Part shown: positions 60,315-64,000 of the stretch, piece after piece
Layout: every line of letters begins with the position of its first letter
Numbering within the stretch: the stretch's first letter is position 1
Origin: Gemmatimonadota bacterium
Lineage (GTDB): Bacteria > Gemmatimonadota > Gemmatimonadetes > Gemmatimonadales > Gemmatimonadaceae
Assembly (NCBI GenBank): GCA_027307165.1
Contig: DAHUXM010000018.1
Location: forward strand, 62,001-126,000
DNA: 64,000 nucleotides
Direction of reading: 5' to 3'
Program-made: the position numbers and the translations under genes
The notes under the pieces: model-generated
The model's database searches: none
Seen by the model: the letters and a program-made list of their open reading frames with translations, nothing else
Told to the model about the DNA's origin: nothing

Positions 60315-62218
60315 TTCACGAGAACGTCGGCGAACACTTCGAGGGCAAGTTCTGCCTTGCCGAATGGCGCCGATACCTGAACGCCGGCGACCATTGGCTG
60401 CACGCGCTCGAGCATCTCGCGCGCGATCGCGATCCCCTCCTGTATTGCGTGTTCCTTGGAGAGAGCATTAGCACGACGCATGCGAGCGATGATCTCGTCG
60501 GGCACGGTGACACCGGGCACTTCGTTCGCCAGGAATTCTGCATTTCTAACTGAAACGAGCGGCCAGATTCCGGCGACTACGGGGATCCGGCGCAGCTCGA
60601 TGCTGCGCAGAAACGTCTCCAGCTGGTCCGCATCGAACACGGGCTGAGTAATCGCATACTCGGCGCCGGCTTCAACCTTCCATTCGAACCGTCGCCGTTC
60701 GTTCGCGACATCGAGCGCAGCCGGGTTCACACCGACTCCTACAACAAACTGCGTCGGCTCACCGATTGCGTTACCGCCGGGATCCAGCCCGCGATTGAGA
60801 CTGCTCACAAGATTGGTGAGGCCGATCGAATCGATGTCAAATACGGCAGTCGCTGACGGATACGGCCCCATCTTCGGTGGATCGCCCGTGATCAGCAATA
60901 CGTTTCGCAATCCTACCGCGGAAGCGCCGAGCAGATCGCTGAGCATGCCCAGCAGGTTTCGGTCGCGACAGCAGTAATGCGTGACGGTTTCGATGTGCGC
61001 GTTCTGCTCGATGAGCAAGCTCGTGAGGACCGCGCCCATGCGACTCTGCGCGCGCGGGCCGTCGGGGACGTTGATCGCATCGACGCCTGCGTCGCGCAAC
61101 GACGCGGCGTCGCGCAGCAGCTTGGACGCGTCCACGCCACGCGGCGGAACCAGCTCGACCGAGGTTACAAATTCACCGGCCGCGATCTTCTTCGCCCATC
61201 GTGACCGATCACCGAAGGGAACCGGCGCTACACCGGTCGCCTTTTTCTCCGACGGGACATGCGTGACTGTAGCGCGCGAAGTGCGTCCGGAGCGCGGGGC
61301 CAGCGGTCGCACACCTTCGGCGATCTCCCGGATGTGCGCGGGAGTGGTTCCGCAGCATCCGCCGATCAGCTTCGCACCGGCCACGACGAGATGGCGCGCA
61401 TACGTGGACATGTATTCGGGACTCGCCATGTACATCGTGCGCCCGCCAACATCGCGCGGCATGCCGGCGTTAGGCTGCGCACTGAGCTTGCGCGCCGTGA
61501 GTGGCGCCATCTTCTCGATCGCCTCGAGAATGGTCTGCGGGCCGACCGAACAGTTGAGCCCGATGATGTCTGCACCTGCAGAATCCAGCGTGCGCGCGAT
61601 GTCTTCCGGAGTCGCACCGTACGCAGTGACTCCATCCGCATTGATGGCTACCTGCGCGATGACGGGCATCGCCGCATCGACCGCGCGCGCGGCAGCTATC
61701 GCCTGCGTGAGCTCGTCCAGATCCGAAAACGTCTCCAGGATGAAAAGATCGGCTCCGCCGTCCTTGAGCGCCTGCATCTGCTCCGCGAAGATCTCGCGCG
61801 CATCATCGCGCGACGTCGGTCCGTACGGCTCCAGGCGAACGCCAAGCGGACCGACTGCAGCGGCAACCAGAACAGCATCGCCGGCCGAAGTGCGAGCCAG
61901 TTTCGCCGCAGCGGTATTGATCTGCCGAACATCCGCGGACAGGCCGTGTTGCTCCAGCTTGATTCTGTTGGCGCCAAAGGTATTCGTCTCGATCACCTCG
62001 GCGCCAGCACTCACATACTCGTCGTGAATCGAGCTGATGAGCTCCGGCGCGCGAATGCTCAGCTCATCGTAGCACTGATTGATGAACACACCGCGGGCGT
62101 AGATCATCGTCCCCATCGCGCCGTCGAAAACGACCAGCGCCTCGGGATCGAGCAGCCGCCTCAGCAGCGCGTCACGCAAGCGCGGGCTCCCGCTCTGCCG
62201 CGGCGCCGCGCACGGCAT
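60293..62218 (-). CDS. Bifunctional homocysteine S-methyltransferase / 5,10-methylenetetrahydrofolate reductase
   Basis: 641 residues. The N-terminal half (about 15-310) is a homocysteine methyltransferase barrel, with zinc cysteines in GLNCSVGP and LIGGCCGTTP. The C-terminal half (about 345-630) is a MetF-type flavin barrel (SVELVPPRGVD, HYCCRDRN, LLITGDPPKMG). The same fusion is known in Bacillus YitJ. It provides methyl-THF for methionine synthesis. The gene overlaps metH by 47 bp on the same strand, so the two halves of the pathway are coupled. Confidence 0.93.
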   Translation of the reverse strand: MPCAAPRQSGSPRLRDALLRRLLDPEALVVFDGAMGTMIYARGVFINQCYDELSIRAPELISSIHDEYVSAGAEVIETNTFGANRIKLEQHGLSADVRQINTAAAKLARTSAGDAVLVAAAVGPLGVRLEPYGPTSRDDAREIFAEQMQALKDGGADLFILETFSDLDELTQAIAAARAVDAAMPVIAQVAINADGVTAYGATPEDIARTLDSAGADIIGLNCSVGPQTILEAIEKMAPLTARKLSAQPNAGMPRDVGGRTMYMASPEYMSTYARHLVVAGAKLIGGCCGTTPAHIREIAEGVRPLAPRSGRTSRATVTHVPSEKKATGVAPVPFGDRSRWAKKIAAGEFVTSVELVPPRGVDASKLLRDAASLRDAGVDAINVPDGPRAQSRMGAVLTSLLIEQNAHIETVTHYCCRDRNLLGMLSDLLGASAVGLRNVLLITGDPPKMGPYPSATAVFDIDSIGLTNLVSSLNRGLDPGGNAIGEPTQFVVGVGVNPAALDVANERRRFEWKVEAGAEYAITQPVFDADQLETFLRSIELRRIPVVAGIWPLVSVRNAEFLANEVPGVTVPDEIIARMRRANALSKEHAIQEGIAIAREMLERVQPMVAGVQVSAPFGKAELALEVFADVLVKPVAVAS

Positions 62219-64000
62219 AGTATCGCGCCTCGGGATGGTGCATGATCACAGCCGCAGTCGATTGCTCCGGCATCAGTTGGAACGACTCGCTCAACACCAT
62301 GCCGATCTCCTCGCTCGCGGGGAGCAACCTGAAGACAACTGCGTGATCTTCCAGATCCGGGCAGGCGCCGTAACCCCAGGAATAGCGTTTGCCCGAATCG
62401 ATGCCCAACTCCGCCTTGACGTTTCGGTGACTCCATTCCGCCAACGCCTCGGCTGTCTCGACGCCGAGCCCGTGACGGTAGTACGCCTCAGCATATTCGT
62501 TCGCGGCCTGCAGTGTGGCGAACTTCTCCGTGGCCGCATGGCCGACGGTCACAACTTGCAGCGGAAGCACGTCGACGACACCCGAGTCGACCGAACGGAC
62601 GTAATCCGCGAGACAGAGCCTCTCGCGTCCTACCATTCGCGGGAACGTGAAGCGTGCAGTCTCGCGCTTCGTTCCGTCCGCTGCGTAGGCATCGGCGTCG
62701 TAAACGATGATCTCGTTGCCTGACGACTGCACCGGAAAATATCCGTACACGACTTCCGGCTTGAGCCACCCCTCGGCTTTCGCCTCCGCCTTGAGTCGCT
62801 CCAGCACGGGCTCGAACTCCTCGCGCACGGTGCGCTGATACTGTTCGCCCGATCCGCGAGCGCCCCACTGGAGGCGATACAACTCGTCCAGATCGAGATG
62901 CGCGAACACGTCGTCGAGCGGAATGTCGCGTAGCACACGCGGGCCCCAGAACGGCGGCGTCGGGATCGGATTGTCGGCAGCGACGTCGCTACGTGTCGTC
63001 GAATCTGTTCCGGCAGCGGTGTCCTTCCCTACCTGCGTATGCAGAAAGATGTCCTTGTGCGCGTCGGACATCAGCTTCTCGACGAAGTCGGCGTTGCGAG
63101 TGTCATCCTGCAGCACGTCCATGGTGTCGAGACCTTCGAACGCGTCCTTGCAGTAGAACACACCGGCATCGTACGCGCGCTCACCGTCCACGAACATCGC
63201 GCGCCGTCCAAAGCGCCGGTTGATAGCGGCGCCGCCAATCATCACGGGGATGTGGATGCCACGCTTGTCCAGCTCCTGCACGCACAACGGCATCTGCTTG
63301 GATGTAGAAACCAGCAACGCGCTCAACCCGATCGCGTCGGCATTGACCTCGATCGCCTTCTCGATGATCGTATTCACAGGGACCTGCTTGCCCAGGTCGT
63401 ACACGGTGTAGCCGTTGTTCGAGAGGATCGTGTTGACGAGCGACTTTCCGATGTCGTGCACGTCGCCGTACACGGTCGCGAGCACCACGCGGCCCTTGGT
63501 GTACCCCTCGCTCTTCTCCAGAAACTTCTCGAGATGCTGCACGGCCTTCTTCATCACTTCGGCAGACTGCAGTACGAACGGAAGAATCAACTCACCAGCG
63601 CCGAACTTGTCGCCGACGTCCTTCATCGCCGGCAGCAGAACGCCGTTCAGCACGCGAACCGGATCGGTGCGCACGTTCGCGGCATCGAGCGCATCCTCGA
63701 TCCCCTCCTTCTTTCGGTGCAACACCATCCAGTGAATCTTGGCATCCGCCGTCATGCCTGCCGTCGGATCTTCCTTGGCCGCCGGACCGGACGTGCCTGT
63801 TTCCGGCGCCGCGGAGAAGTACTCTATGAACATCTGCAACGCATCGGGCCTGCGATTGAACACGAGATCGTCGGCGACCGCGCGCTCCGCAGCCGATATC
63901 TCTGCGTACGGCCTGATGTGCGCCGGATTCACGATCGCGGCGTCCAGCCCAGCCTGTACGCAGTGGTGCAGGAACACCGAATTGAGCACCGAGCGCGCCT
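62172..64000 (-). CDS. metH: Cobalamin-dependent methionine synthase (MetH), 5' end cut by the window edge
   Basis: The frame is open to the right edge. The visible part is the end of the pterin-binding barrel (ARSVLNSVFLHHCVQAGLD), the helical cap, the cobalamin-binding domain (VYGDVHDIGKSLVNTIL with the cobalt-ligand His, then GLSALLVST and IGGAAINRRF) and the AdoMet activation domain. The last shows GYGACPDLEDH and YFPVQSSGNEI. Whether the N-terminal homocysteine domain is present lies outside the window; the neighbouring fusion suggests it could be absent. Confidence 0.95.
   Translation of the reverse strand, partial: ARSVLNSVFLHHCVQAGLDAAIVNPAHIRPYAEISAAERAVADDLVFNRRPDALQMFIEYFSAAPETGTSGPAAKEDPTAGMTADAKIHWMVLHRKKEGIEDALDAANVRTDPVRVLNGVLLPAMKDVGDKFGAGELILPFVLQSAEVMKKAVQHLEKFLEKSEGYTKGRVVLATVYGDVHDIGKSLVNTILSNNGYTVYDLGKQVPVNTIIEKAIEVNADAIGLSALLVSTSKQMPLCVQELDKRGIHIPVMIGGAAINRRFGRRAMFVDGERAYDAGVFYCKDAFEGLDTMDVLQDDTRNADFVEKLMSDAHKDIFLHTQVGKDTAAGTDSTTRSDVAADNPIPTPPFWGPRVLRDIPLDDVFAHLDLDELYRLQWGARGSGEQYQRTVREEFEPVLERLKAEAKAEGWLKPEVVYGYFPVQSSGNEIIVYDADAYAADGTKRETARFTFPRMVGRERLCLADYVRSVDSGVVDVLPLQVVTVGHAATEKFATLQAANEYAEAYYRHGLGVETAEALAEWSHRNVKAELGIDSGKRYSWGYGACPDLEDHAVVFRLLPASEEIGMVLSESFQLMPEQSTAAVIMHHPEARYYAVRGAAAEREPALA

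Noticed and set aside
1..64000. tRNA, rRNA, prophage or insertion-sequence genes
   Set aside because: No TPsiC-type GTTCGA-N-C with cloverleaf, no rRNA-like stretches, and no transposase or integrase motifs were found by reading.

Overview
The window is a GC-rich (about 60% by eye), densely coded bacterial chromosome segment. It has about 52 genes, short intergenic gaps and many 1-4 bp stop/start overlaps. I see no rRNA, tRNA, phage, insertion sequence or CRISPR. The gene content points to a Gram-negative of the FCB lineage, most probably a member of the Gemmatimonadota: a SprA-type outer-membrane translocon, an Oar-like TonB receptor with a carboxypeptidase-regulatory domain, Lpt and Mla envelope genes, a PEP-CTERM protein and type IV pilus parts. 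The phylum call is inference from content, not from a marker gene.

Layout. 1-14.2 kb: pilB (cut by the left edge) with a ComEA-like helix-hairpin-helix protein; a tandem palindromic repeat; a glutaminyl-cyclase-like lipoprotein downstream of a giant SprA; then, divergent from SprA, lptF-lptG-mlaE-mlaD. 14.3-19 kb: Oar-like receptor and an APC permease. 19-23 kb: a heme A/oxidase operon (CoxII-hairpin-like small protein, ctaA, ctaB, ABC exporter). 23-28.8 kb: S9 peptidase, carboxypeptidase-regulatory lipoprotein, GH18-like lipoprotein, M24 aminopeptidase, unknown protein. 28.8-33.8 kb: a tightly coupled six-gene operon (DUF92, geranylgeranyl-reductase-like flavoprotein, flavin reductase, methyltransferase, SRPBCC cyclase-like protein, FabF-like ketosynthase) that looks like an uncharacterised lipid or natural-product pathway. 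33.9-39 kb: MIP channel, Yip1 protein, an ECF sigma factor with a C-terminal membrane anchor coupled to a DUF2723 protein, pyrophosphatase. 39-44.5 kb: a tripartite RND efflux operon with a 12-C tract upstream. 44.5-50.8 kb: propeller/phosphoesterase, a CobA-HemD-like fusion and ccmABCD, including a 38-residue ccmD. 50.9-53.6 kb: small membrane protein, cyclophilin, endonuclease III, unknown protein, alpha/beta hydrolase. 53.8-64 kb: PEP-CTERM protein behind an attenuator-like leader, M42 peptidase, acyl-CoA dehydrogenase, two-component system, YncE-like protein, and homocysteine methyltransferase-MTHFR next to metH (cut by the right edge).

Two window-wide patterns stand out. First, all six predicted signal-peptidase-I substrates have glutamine at +1, and a glutaminyl-cyclase-like lipoprotein lies directly downstream of SprA. 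This is the arrangement described for Bacteroidetes as the Q-rule. Second, all seven convergent gene junctions carry a perfect or near-perfect hairpin; four of these hairpins overlap coding sequence and only one has a T-tract.
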